A stretch of DNA of 64,000 nucleotides from CAKZLS01 sp963701445 (GTDB lineage: Bacteria; Pseudomonadota; Alphaproteobacteria; Rhodospirillales; Defluviicoccaceae): the NCBI GenBank assembly GCA_963701445.1, contig CAVPAM010000038.1, positions 186,001 through 250,000 of the forward strand. Direction: 5' to 3'. This document shows positions 16,174-25,119 of this stretch, piece by piece. Below the pieces are notes generated by a model. It was given only the letters and a program-made list of their open reading frames with translations, searched no databases and had not been told where the DNA came from. Made by a program: the position numbers and the translations under genes. Position 1 is the first letter of the stretch. Every line of letters begins with the position of its first letter.

Positions 16174-19100
16174 ATGGCAACTTTCACGTTGGGGACCCAC
16201 GCACCTGTTGAATTCGGCACCTGGAACATCGACGATCTGTTCGATTACGGCACCGTGTCGGTCACCGATACGTTGATCAAATTCTCCGACGACGCCGACA
16301 ATTATATCGAACTGACGGGAACAGGGTTCACGGCGGACGGCGACGGCTATCCGGTCTCGGGCGACATCACGGGCGTCTTGGCGGTGAAGGAGGGGCGGGT
16401 CGCCCTCACCATGGCGGACATCGCCATCGACGTGCCCGCCATCGTCGCCTTCGTGAACGCCAACGACGCCGACGGCCTGATCCAGGCGGTCCTGGGCGGC
16501 GCGGACAGCCTCGCCGGCAGTCAATATGGCGACGCGCTTTGGGGCCAGGCCGGCGACGACACGCTGGCCGGCGACGCGGGCGACGACATCCTCGCGGGCG
16601 ACGGCGGCGCCGACAGCCTCGACGGCGGCGCCGGTGACGACACCCTCCGGGGCGGCGACGGCGACGACACGCTGAGCGGCGACGGGTCGCTCACCGAGGT
16701 GGCCGGACCCTTGGGCAAGGGCGCGCCCATTCCGCTGAATATCGATTTGTCGGACGTGGCAGGCGGAAACGGCGGCTTCAAGCTCTTCGGCGAGGCCGCC
16801 TTCGATAATGCCGGCAGATCGGTGGCGGGCGTTGGCGACATCAACGGCGACGGTTACGACGACGTGCTGATCGGCGCGCCCGCCAACGATCAAGGCGCGA
16901 ACAACGGCGGTGCGGGGTACTTGGTGTTCGGGTCGGCCGCGCAGTCAGGCCCCGTCAGTCTCGCCGCTCTGGGCGCGAAAGGGGTCAAGTTCATCGGCGG
17001 GATCGTGGGCCAGGGGGCGGGGATTTCGGTTTCTGGCGCTGGCGACGTCAATAACGACGGCATCGACGATCTTCTCATCGGCGCGCCCGCGAGCGGCAAC
17101 GGCAGCGCTTATTTGGTGTTCGGCAAGGACACTCCGTTTTCAACCACCATAGATCTCAATTCCCTGGGGGCGGACGGCGTGAGGATCACCGGAGAGAGTG
17201 CCGGTGACGCCCTGGGCTCCGCGGTGGCGAGCCTCGGCGACGTCAACGGCGACGGTATCGACGACATCGCGGTAAGTTCCAGTCAGAAGTCCGTTGGCGG
17301 CGAGGCCCAGGTCGGCGTCACTTATGTGATCCTCGGCAAGGACACGCCGTTCCCGTCCACGCTCGACATCGGTTCCCTCGGCGCCGGCGGCTACAAGATC
17401 ACCGGCACGGGCCTGAAGGACGAGTCCGGTTATTCCGTCTCCGGCGCCGGGGATGTCAATGGGGACGGCCTCAACGACCTGATCATCGGCGCGCTGGACC
17501 GGGGCGAGCTTAAACCCGGCTTCGCGTCCGTCGTGTTCGGAAGCGATACCCCCGGCGACGTGGACCTGGATGCCCTCGGTTCCAGCGGATTTCACATCAA
17601 CGGAGAGATCGGGTTCGACTGGGCGGGACGGTCCGTCTCTGGCGTCGGCGACGTCAACGGCGACGGTTACGACGATGTCCTGGTCGGTGCTCCGTTCAAC
17701 GGCAATGGCGGGGCCGCCTATCTGATTTATGGCGGCGAGACCCCCGCTGCTTCCATCGCCCTCTCCTCTCTGGGCACGGCGGGCGTGAAGTTCACGCCCG
17801 AGAACGACTTCGACGACGTGGGATGGTCGGTTACGGGCATCGGCGATCTCAATCACGATGGGTTCGCCGACCTTTTGATCGGCGCCGACGCCGATATGGC
17901 CAATGGCGACCGCGCCGGCGGCGCCTACGTCGTCTTCGGGAGCGACTCCCTCGCCTCGACCATCGACCTCGGAAATATCGACGACTTCGGTTTCGAAATC
18001 TTTGGCGAAAACGGCGGCGACGCCGCTGGAACATCCGTGTCGTTCGCCGGCGATGTCAACGGCGACGGTATCGGCGATCTGCTGGTGGGCGCCCGATGGA
18101 ACAGCGAGGGCGGGCAGGAGTCCGGGGCGGCGTATGTTGTTTATGGCGACCTGTGGGGACGTAGTTTCGCCGGTCACGACCTTCTCGACGGCGGTGCTGG
18201 CGCCGATGTCATGGCGGGCGGTGTCGGCAACGACCGGTATGTTGTCGACAACGTCGGCGATACGGTCATCGAAGACGCCGACGCGGGGACCGACACGGTC
18301 GAGTTGTCCATCGGCTATACCCTGGGCGAGAACGTCGAGGCTCTTGTCCTGACCGGGAACGATGCCATCGACGGAACCGGCAACGACGACGACAACACCC
18401 TGATCGGAAACGCCGGCGCCAACGTGCTGAGCGGTGGACTGGGCGACGACACGCTAGAGGGCGGTCTAGGGCACGACACTCTCGATGGCGGCGACGGGCG
18501 CGACGCCGTTTCCTTCGCCGGCGCCACGGCGGCGGTGGTGGTGAACCTGGCGACCGGCAGGGCCGTCGGAAGCCAGATCGGCATCGATACGCTGATGAGT
18601 ATCGAGGACGTCGCGGGCGGCCAGGGCCACGACGTGATCTTCGGCGACGCCGGCGACAATGTGCTCGATGGCGGCGTCGGCAGGGATACGCTCGTCGGCG
18701 GCGCCGGCGACGACACCTATGCGGTCGACCACAGGCTCGACAGGGTGGTGGAAAAAGCGGGCGAGGGAATGGACACGGTCCACGTGGTGGGCGTGCTTCA
18801 CCCGCACCCGAACTTCAACAGCTACGTCCTTTCGCCGAACGTCGAGAACCTGGTTATTCTGGACGCGGCCGGCGCGGCCGGCGCCCGGGGCAACGCCGAC
18901 GCCAACGTGCTCACCGGCAACGATCACGCCAACCGGCTGGACGGCTTCCTCGGCGACGACACGTTGGAAGGCGGCGACGGCGACGATACCCTTCTCGGCG
19001 GCGTCGGCGATGACTCGCTGGAGGGCGGGGACGGCGACGACTCGCTCGACGGCGGCCCCGGCGACGATACCATGGCCGGCGGCGACGGCGACGACACCTA

Positions 19101-20136
19101 CGTGGTGGACAACGCCGCCGACGTGGTGACCGAGAACTCCGGCGAAGGCACGGACACGGTGCTCAGCGCGGTCGGCCACACCCTTTCGGACCATGTGGAA
19201 AACCTGGTCCTGACCGGCAAGGCCGCCATCGACGGCACCGGCAACGGCCTCGACAACGCGATTACCGGCAACATCGGGTCCAACCGCCTGAACGGCGGCC
19301 TGGGCAGCGACACGCTGACCGGCGGCAAGGGCTTCGATACCTTCGTGATCGAGGCCGGGTCCGGCACCGACGTGGACACCATCGCCGACTTCGTCAAGGG
19401 CCAGGACAAGATCGACCTCGGATCCTACGGCATCGACATCGGCGATTGGCTGACGCTGGAGCCGATGATCGCCGACAACGGCGGCAACGCCGAGATCAGC
19501 CTGCCCGGCGGCGACAAGCTGATCCTGGTGGGCGTCCAGAAGGCGATGCTGAGACGCCGCCGACTTCGCCGGCGTGGTCTCCGGCGAATACTGGGTGGGG
19601 ACCAGCGGCGCCGACACCTACACCGGCACCGGCGCCGACGACATGGTCATGGGCGAGGGCGGCGACGACACCCTGGCGGCGGGTGCCGGCGACGACGAGA
19701 TCATGGCCGGCGACGGCGACGACCACGTGATCGCGGGCGACGGCGCCGGCAACGACACCTATCACGGCGGCGACGGCACGGACACGCTGGTCTTCACCAG
19801 CGCCACCGCGCGGGTGATCGTCAACATGGCGGCCGGCGTGGCCGTCGGCGGGAACATCGGCAAGGACGCCTTCGACGGCTTCGAGAACGTGGTCGGCGGG
19901 CAGAGCCACGACGTGATCTTCGGCGACGCCGGCGACAACGTGCTCGACGGCGGCACCGGCCAGGATGTCATGGTGGGCGGCGACGGCGACGATCTGTATC
20001 TGGTCGACAACCGGCTCGACCGGGTGGTGGAAAAAGCGGGCCAGGGGACGGACACCGTCCAGCGTGGTGGGCGTGCTTCACCCGCACCCGAACTTCAACA
20101 GCTACGCCCTCTCGGCCAACGTCGAGAACCTGGTGA
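16174..20136 (+). CDS. RTX1, 5' part: FG-GAP propeller plus RTX repeats (frameshifted)
   Basis: Coding is genuine to about 19551; beyond that an extra A at 19552 throws the frame out and the as-sequenced protein ends in an arginine-rich tail at 20136. The N-terminus (MATFTLGTHAPVEFGTW) is followed by a short RTX block (residues 110-170). Seven FG-GAP repeats with Ca-binding loops DxNxDGxxD follow, from DINGDGYDD near residue 222 to DVNGDGIGD near 627, which is the number needed for an integrin-alpha-like seven-bladed propeller. RTX repeats start near residue 670. There is no signal peptide, as expected for type I secretion. Repaired, the gene would run to 22836 (about 2,220 residues). Likely a secreted adhesin; the ligand is unknown. 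Confidence 0.82.
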   Translation: MATFTLGTHAPVEFGTWNIDDLFDYGTVSVTDTLIKFSDDADNYIELTGTGFTADGDGYPVSGDITGVLAVKEGRVALTMADIAIDVPAIVAFVNANDADGLIQAVLGGADSLAGSQYGDALWGQAGDDTLAGDAGDDILAGDGGADSLDGGAGDDTLRGGDGDDTLSGDGSLTEVAGPLGKGAPIPLNIDLSDVAGGNGGFKLFGEAAFDNAGRSVAGVGDINGDGYDDVLIGAPANDQGANNGGAGYLVFGSAAQSGPVSLAALGAKGVKFIGGIVGQGAGISVSGAGDVNNDGIDDLLIGAPASGNGSAYLVFGKDTPFSTTIDLNSLGADGVRITGESAGDALGSAVASLGDVNGDGIDDIAVSSSQKSVGGEAQVGVTYVILGKDTPFPSTLDIGSLGAGGYKITGTGLKDESGYSVSGAGDVNGDGLNDLIIGALDRGELKPGFASVVFGSDTPGDVDLDALGSSGFHINGEIGFDWAGRSVSGVGDVNGDGYDDVLVGAPFNGNGGAAYLIYGGETPAASIALSSLGTAGVKFTPENDFDDVGWSVTGIGDLNHDGFADLLIGADADMANGDRAGGAYVVFGSDSLASTIDLGNIDDFGFEIFGENGGDAAGTSVSFAGDVNGDGIGDLLVGARWNSEGGQESGAAYVVYGDLWGRSFAGHDLLDGGAGADVMAGGVGNDRYVVDNVGDTVIEDADAGTDTVELSIGYTLGENVEALVLTGNDAIDGTGNDDDNTLIGNAGANVLSGGLGDDTLEGGLGHDTLDGGDGRDAVSFAGATAAVVVNLATGRAVGSQIGIDTLMSIEDVAGGQGHDVIFGDAGDNVLDGGVGRDTLVGGAGDDTYAVDHRLDRVVEKAGEGMDTVHVVGVLHPHPNFNSYVLSPNVENLVILDAAGAAGARGNADANVLTGNDHANRLDGFLGDDTLEGGDGDDTLLGGVGDDSLEGGDGDDSLDGGPGDDTMAGGDGDDTYVVDNAADVVTENSGEGTDTVLSAVGHTLSDHVENLVLTGKAAIDGTGNGLDNAITGNIGSNRLNGGLGSDTLTGGKGFDTFVIEAGSGTDVDTIADFVKGQDKIDLGSYGIDIGDWLTLEPMIADNGGNAEISLPGGDKLILVGVQKAMLRRRRLRRRGLRRILGGDQRRRHLHRHRRRRHGHGRGRRRHPGGGCRRRRDHGRRRRRPRDRGRRRRQRHLSRRRRHGHAGLHQRHRAGDRQHGGRRGRRREHRQGRLRRLRERGRRAEPRRDLRRRRRQRARRRHRPGCHGGRRRRRSVSGRQPARPGGGKSGPGDGHRPAWWACFTRTRTSTATPSRPTSRTW

Positions 20137-21349
20137 TGCTGGACGCGGCCGGCGACGCCGGCGCCCGGGGCAACGCCGACGCCAACGTGCTCACCGGCAA
20201 CGCCGGCGCCAACCGGCTGGACGGGTTCCTCGGCGACGACACGTTGGAAGGCGGCGACGGCGACGATACCCTTCTCGGCGGCGTCGGCAATGACTCGCTG
20301 GAGGGCGGGGACGGCGACGACTCGCTCGACGGCGGCCCCGGCGACGATACCATGGCCGGCGGCGACGGCGACGACACCTACGTGGTCGACAACGCCGCCG
20401 ACGTGGTGACCGAGAACTCCGGCGAAGGCACGGACACGGTGCTCAGCGCGGTCGGCCACACCCTTTCGGACCATGTGGAAAACCTGGTCCTGACCGGCAA
20501 GGCCGCCATCGACGGCACCGGCAACGGCCTCGACAACGCGATTACCGGCAACATCGGGTCCAACCGCCTGAACGGCGGCCTGGGCAGCGACACGCTGACC
20601 GGCGGCAAGGGCTTCGATACCTTCGTGATCGAGGCCGGGTCCGGCACCGACGTGGACACCATCGCCGACTTCGTCAAGGGCCAGGACAAGATCGACCTCG
20701 GATCCTACGGCATCGACATCGGCGATTGGCTGACGCTGGAGCCGATGATCGCCGACAACGGCGGCAACGCCGAGATCAGCCTGCCCGGCGGCGACAAGCT
20801 GATCCTGGTGGGCGTCCAGAAGGCGATGCTGAGACGCCGCCGACTTCGCCGGCGTGGTCTCCGGCGAATACTGGGTGGGGACCAGCGGCGCCGACACCTA
20901 CACCGGCACCGGCGCCGACGACATGGTCATGGGCGAGGGCGGCGACGACACCCTGGCGGCGGGTGCCGGCGACGACGAGATCATGGCCGGCGACGGCGAC
21001 GACCACGTGATCGCGGGCGACGGCGCCGGCAACGACACCTATCACGGCGGCGAGGGCACGGACACGCTGGTCTTCACCAGCGCCACCGCGCGGGTGATCG
21101 TCAACATGGCGGCCGGCGTGGCCGTCGGCGGGAACATCGGCAGGGACGGCTTCGACGGCTTCGAGAACGTGGTCGGCGGTCAGAGCCACGACGTGATCTT
21201 CGGCGACGCCGGCGACAACGTGCTCGACGGCGGCATCGGCCAGGATGTCATGGTGGGCGGCGCCGGCGACGATCTGTATCTCGTCGACAACCGGCTGGAC
21301 AGGGTGGTGGAAAAAGCGGGCGAGGGGACGGACACCGTCCAGGTGGTGG
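18791..21349 (+). repeat. Tandem duplication inside RTX1 (two units of 1280 and 1279 bases)
   Basis: The block beginning GCGTGCTTCACCCGCACC recurs at 18791, 20071 and 21350. Each unit encodes about 426 residues: a VLHPHPNFNSY module, RTX repeats, a non-repeat DFVKGQDKIDLG segment and more RTX. Both units carry the same extra A (19552 and 20832); the first also has an extra C at 20063. Without these bases each unit would be 1278 bases, exactly in frame. Confidence 0.85.
19553..20831 (+). pseudogene. RTX1, middle part in shifted frames
   Basis: This stretch continues RTX1 in two other frames. From 19553 to about 20062 one frame reads ADFAGVVSGEYWVGTSGADT, RTX repeats and VDNRLDRVVEKAG. After the extra C at 20063 a second frame reads VVGVLHPHPNFNSYALSANV and continues to the extra A at 20832. 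Three one-base insertions together restore the starting frame, so downstream coding resumes correctly. As sequenced it is not translated from the RTX1 start. Confidence 0.75.
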
Positions 21350-22836
21350 GCGTGCTTCACCCGCACCCGAACTTCAACAGCTACGCCCTCTCGGCCAACG
21401 TCGAGAACCTGGTGATGCTGGACGCGGCCGGCGACGCCGGCGCCCGGGGCAACGCCGACGCCAACGTGCTCACCGGCAACGCCGGCGCCAACCGGCTGGA
21501 CGGGTTCCTCGGCGACGACACGCTGGAAGGCGGCGACGGCGACGATACCCTTCTCGGCGGCGTCGGCGATGACTCGCTGGAGGGCGGGGACGGCGACGAC
21601 TCGCTCGACGGCGGCCCCGGCGACGATACCATGGCCGGCGGCGCCGGCGACGACACCTACGTCGTCAACAGCGCGGCCGACGTGGTGACCGAGAACTCCG
21701 GCGAGGGCACGGACACCGTGCTCAGTTTCATCGACTTCGACCTCTCGGTCGATACCGCCCACGTGGAGAACCTGACGCTCGCCGGCTTGGCCATCAACGG
21801 CACCGGCGACGACGGGGCCAACGCGGTGACGGGGAACGCGCGGCACAACCTCCTCGACGGCGGTCTCGGCGACGATACCCTCGACGGCGGCGCCGGCAAC
21901 GACACGCTCATCGGCGGTCTTGGCGACGACTCCCTGCAAGGGGGCGCCGGGTTCGACATGGCGTCCTATGCCGATGCCGGTGGCGCGGTCACCGTGGATC
22001 TGTCGGTGGCCGGCGCCCAGAACACCGGCGCGGGCGGCATCGATATCCTCGACGGCATCGAGGGCGTGACGGGCGGCGATTTCGACGACGCGCTCACCGG
22101 AGACAACCGGGCCAATACGCTTGAGGGCGGTGCCGGCGACGACACGCTGGATGGCGGCCTCGGCGGCGACAGGATGTTCGGCGGCGCCGGCAACGATCTC
22201 TACACGGTGGACTCGGCCGCCGACCGGATCTTCGAGAATGCCGGCGACGGCATCGACTCGGTGGAGAGCTCGGTGAGCCATGCCTTGGCCGCTAATGTCG
22301 AGAACCTGACGCTGACCGGTTCCGGCAACATCAACGGCGTCGGCAACGGCGAGGACAACGAGATCGCCGGCAACGCCGGCCGGAACGTCCTTCTCGGCGG
22401 CAACGGCGACGACACGCTCGACGGCGGCGACGGCAACGACACCCTGAACGGCGGCAACGGCGACGACGTTATCGAAGGCGGCCTCGGCCGGGACGTGCTC
22501 ATCGGCGGCGCGGGCTCGGACAAGTTCGTGTTCGGAAGCCTCGCCGACAGCGGCGTCGGGGCGGCCCTGCGCGACGTCATCGGCGGCTTCCGGTCGATCG
22601 AGGGCGACCTGATCGACCTGCATCTGATCGACGCCGACATCCTCTCGGCCGGCCACCAGGCGTTCGACTACATCGGCGCCGGCGCGTTCAACGGCGTGGC
22701 GGGCGAGCTTCGCTTCGCAAGCGGCCTGATGCAGGCGGACGTGGACGGCGACGGCGAAGCCGACATGGAAATCGCGGTCGCCGGTGTCTCGACCCTGGCG
22801 GAGGACGACTTCGTCCTCGACGACGTGATCGTGTAA
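20854..22836 (+). CDS. RTX1, 3' part: RTX repeats and C-terminal export region
   Basis: An open frame of 660 residues that belongs to RTX1; coding resumes right after 20832 and the GTG at 20854 is only the first possible start. It holds many GGxGxD repeats separated by VENLTLTG-type modules. The C-terminus (DKFVFGSLADSG, then VIGGFRSIEGDLIDLHLIDA, ending in AEDDFVLDDVIV) resembles the serralysin-type C-terminal domain that carries the uncleaved type I secretion signal. The same tail occurs in RTX2-4. A strong hairpin terminator follows at 22884. Confidence 0.85.
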   Translation: MVSGEYWVGTSGADTYTGTGADDMVMGEGGDDTLAAGAGDDEIMAGDGDDHVIAGDGAGNDTYHGGEGTDTLVFTSATARVIVNMAAGVAVGGNIGRDGFDGFENVVGGQSHDVIFGDAGDNVLDGGIGQDVMVGGAGDDLYLVDNRLDRVVEKAGEGTDTVQVVGVLHPHPNFNSYALSANVENLVMLDAAGDAGARGNADANVLTGNAGANRLDGFLGDDTLEGGDGDDTLLGGVGDDSLEGGDGDDSLDGGPGDDTMAGGAGDDTYVVNSAADVVTENSGEGTDTVLSFIDFDLSVDTAHVENLTLAGLAINGTGDDGANAVTGNARHNLLDGGLGDDTLDGGAGNDTLIGGLGDDSLQGGAGFDMASYADAGGAVTVDLSVAGAQNTGAGGIDILDGIEGVTGGDFDDALTGDNRANTLEGGAGDDTLDGGLGGDRMFGGAGNDLYTVDSAADRIFENAGDGIDSVESSVSHALAANVENLTLTGSGNINGVGNGEDNEIAGNAGRNVLLGGNGDDTLDGGDGNDTLNGGNGDDVIEGGLGRDVLIGGAGSDKFVFGSLADSGVGAALRDVIGGFRSIEGDLIDLHLIDADILSAGHQAFDYIGAGAFNGVAGELRFASGLMQADVDGDGEADMEIAVAGVSTLAEDDFVLDDVIV

Positions 22837-22883
22837 GCACGAGCAACGATCTCATACCTCATTTCGATAACCTCGCGACGGCG

Positions 22884-22915
22884 CGGCCGGGCTCTCAAAG
22901 CCCGGCCGTTTCGCC
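22884..22915 (+). terminator. Rho-independent terminator after RTX1
   Basis: CGGCCGGGCT (22884-22893), loop CTCAA, AGCCCGGCCG (22899-22908), then TTTCGCCTT. It is a perfect ten-base stem 48 bases after the stop. The same element follows RTX2 and RTX3. Confidence 0.88.
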
Positions 22916-23320
22916 TTGTGTTACCAGATGGTGGAGATAGTGCTCTCTGCCTCGCCGAGCAATGCCTAATGGTTGATCAGCGACTGGAGTATAATCCGCA
23001 ACGATGTTGTGCGCCGCAACAAAATATATTATAATATATTAATGTAGATGGTTGGGGATGCTCCCTGAGAGGAGAGGTGCCGGGCGGTGTCGACTGTCGG
23101 GCTCTAGAATGGGAGCATGAATGCGATGCCGTCGGCCCAGAACAGAGACGTCGGCCAATGAGAACGAATAACAAAGCCAGAATCCCCGGTTTCGAAATGC
23201 ATGCGGTCGAGGCGTATCCGGACTTTGGTTGCCTCGCCAACCACGCTGTTCCTGATTTCTTCAAACGCTTCGGTTTGCTCTCCCGATCCGCGAAGGCGAG
23301 GGGGCAGAAGGAGTTGAGCC
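22916..23320 (+). other. RTX1-RTX2 gap: leader region of RTX2
   Basis: This gap is homologous to the RTX3-RTX4 gap at 35790-36186. It carries a promoter (23007-23035) and a leader of about 280 bases ending in AAGGAG at 23308-23313 before the RTX2 ATG at 23321. A short frame starting at 23158 (MRTNNKARIPG) is present in both copies, but its differences between copies are mostly amino-acid changing, so I do not call it a gene. Confidence 0.6.
23007..23035 (+). promoter_or_regulatory. Sigma70-type promoter for RTX2
   Basis: TTGTGC at 23007-23012 and a perfect TATAAT at 23030-23035 are separated by 17 bases. The same pair with the same spacing occurs upstream of RTX4 (35881-35909). The -35 lies within an inverted repeat (GTTGTGCGCCGCAAC), which may bind a regulator. 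Confidence 0.7.
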
Positions 23321-25119
23321 ATGACATTCGATGTATCGAATTGGCAGCAATGGAGGATTGAGGATGGCGGCAACGGTCACTGGTACGCGGTGGCTGTGAT
23401 GTCTGAGACAGGGTTCAGTGCGCCCGACCTGGGATGAAGCAACAGAACACGTCTGCCACGCTGTCACGGACCAGGGGTCCATCTCGCGACTAGTAACGAG
23501 TGCGGCGGAAAACGAGTTCATTCGACTCCTTGATTATCCAGTCAGTATGCCTATGATCGGCGGCACTAAGCCGACGGGTACACCGGAACCCAATATCGGA
23601 TGGGAATGGGTGACAGGAGAGCCCTTCGTATATGAAAACTGGGCGATCGAGTGAGCCCAACAACGCTGGACGAAGGGGATCATCATCCTATTATCGACGG
23701 TAGCGGCAGCTGGAACAACGAGGGAAGCTGAGAATCCGCACTCACGCTAGTCATAGAAGCCTTAGCATCGTTTCTGGCGGTTGGAACTCGGAGGCCCGGC
23801 AGACGACAGGCTGAAGGTGATGATGCCGACAACTGGCTGTTCGGAAATGCCGGGAACGATACTCTGCTCGGGTCTGGCGGGAACGATGTCCTCGTCGGAG
23901 GCTCGGGCAATGACAGCCTTGACGGAGGCGACGGCATCGATCTGATCACATTCCATACCGAAAGGGATGTTGTCGTAGATCTCACTGCGGGAACGGCTTC
24001 AGGTATAGAGATCGGAACCGACAATTTTAGCAATGTTGAAGATGTTACGTCGGCGTACGGTGATGACTCCTCATCGGAGACGCTGGTTCGAATGTCCTAT
24101 TCGGACGTGCCGGTAACGATACCCTGCTCGGTAATGCCGGCAACGACATACTCGACGGCGGCACGGGGAGCGATTTTGTCGACGCCGGGCCTGGAGACGA
24201 CCGTATCCTAGTGCGCGCGTGGCGACGCTTTGGAACGACAGCCTGCGTCGGCGGTGACGGCTGACGACATCGTCATCAATGACGCGAACCAGGATGTCCG
24301 GCTCACAGTGTTCAGATCGAGCGACTCGATCGAGGAGTTCGACGGAAATCTGACATGCAATCAGAAGGCGTCGAGTGCGGATGATTCTTGACTTCTCTGG
24401 GACGATCCTGACCGAAGTAAGCTTCGTGGACGGCGATTGGAGACACGACTTCGTAGGGGTTCGCTACGGGCCGAACGATATTCGGGGCAACAGCGGCGAC
24501 GATACGCTGCGGGGCTGATCTCTTCGTCGGAACGCTGACAGAATTCAGCGACGATGCCGATCTCAGATTTCTACGGAACAGCTCGATCAAATCGAAGTGG
24601 ACACGATCATCCGACTTTCACGACCGAGGACGCCATTCAGCGTCGACGGCGTTCGGCTCTCAGACTGAAGATCTGACCATAACTCGGGGGATCAATGGTC
24701 GTCGAAATCGTCATCAGCCGAAACGACGGGACGGATACGACCATCGTGTTGGCGTGCGAGCTCGCCCATGGTCTTTTGCAGGCAGACACCAAGCATCAAT
24801 CCGGAGCCTGCCTTACACTCGCATCCAGATTGGCTCCACGATGACTACTGCGGCAGATGTTAGGACGACAGGAACCGTATCGGTATCAGACAGTTCGGCC
24901 ACCGGTGAGATCGAAGGTCCGGGGATCGGGACTGGTTCAGTACGTCGCTCTCGGCCGGTATCACTATACACGTTCAACCTCGAGGGGGTCGCAACGGGTG
25001 AGGGAACGCTCGGCGATCCCTTAATAGATGGTGTCTACGATCACGTACGGCGAGACTTGTCACCGGACACCACGGAACGACAATGGAGGAGAGGGTCACA
25101 ACGCCCGTGTGTGGTTTCT
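23321..25119 (+). pseudogene. RTX2 head: C-type-lectin-like domain and RTX/PPC region, broken by many indels
   Basis: The start MTFDVSNWQQWRIEDGG at 23321 has a good ribosome site. Read across frame changes, the sequence gives WDEATEHVCHAV, then MIGGTKPTGTPEPNIGWEW, VTGEPFVYENWA and later SGSWNNEG with LVIEA. This is the pattern of a C-type-lectin-like domain (compare the usual WxWxxGEPxxYxNWxxxEPNN). RTX repeats (NDTLLGSGGNDVLVGGSGND) and a decayed copy of the RTX3 region 31620-32180, including its PPC domain, follow. At least six frameshifts or stops interrupt it, for example near 23410, 23652 and 25119. Confidence 0.7.

Noticed and set aside
18181..22500. Short regularly repeated DNA resembling a repeat array
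   Set aside because: The repeats are 27-base coding units of RTX nonapeptides, not CRISPR repeats; there are no unique spacers or cas genes.
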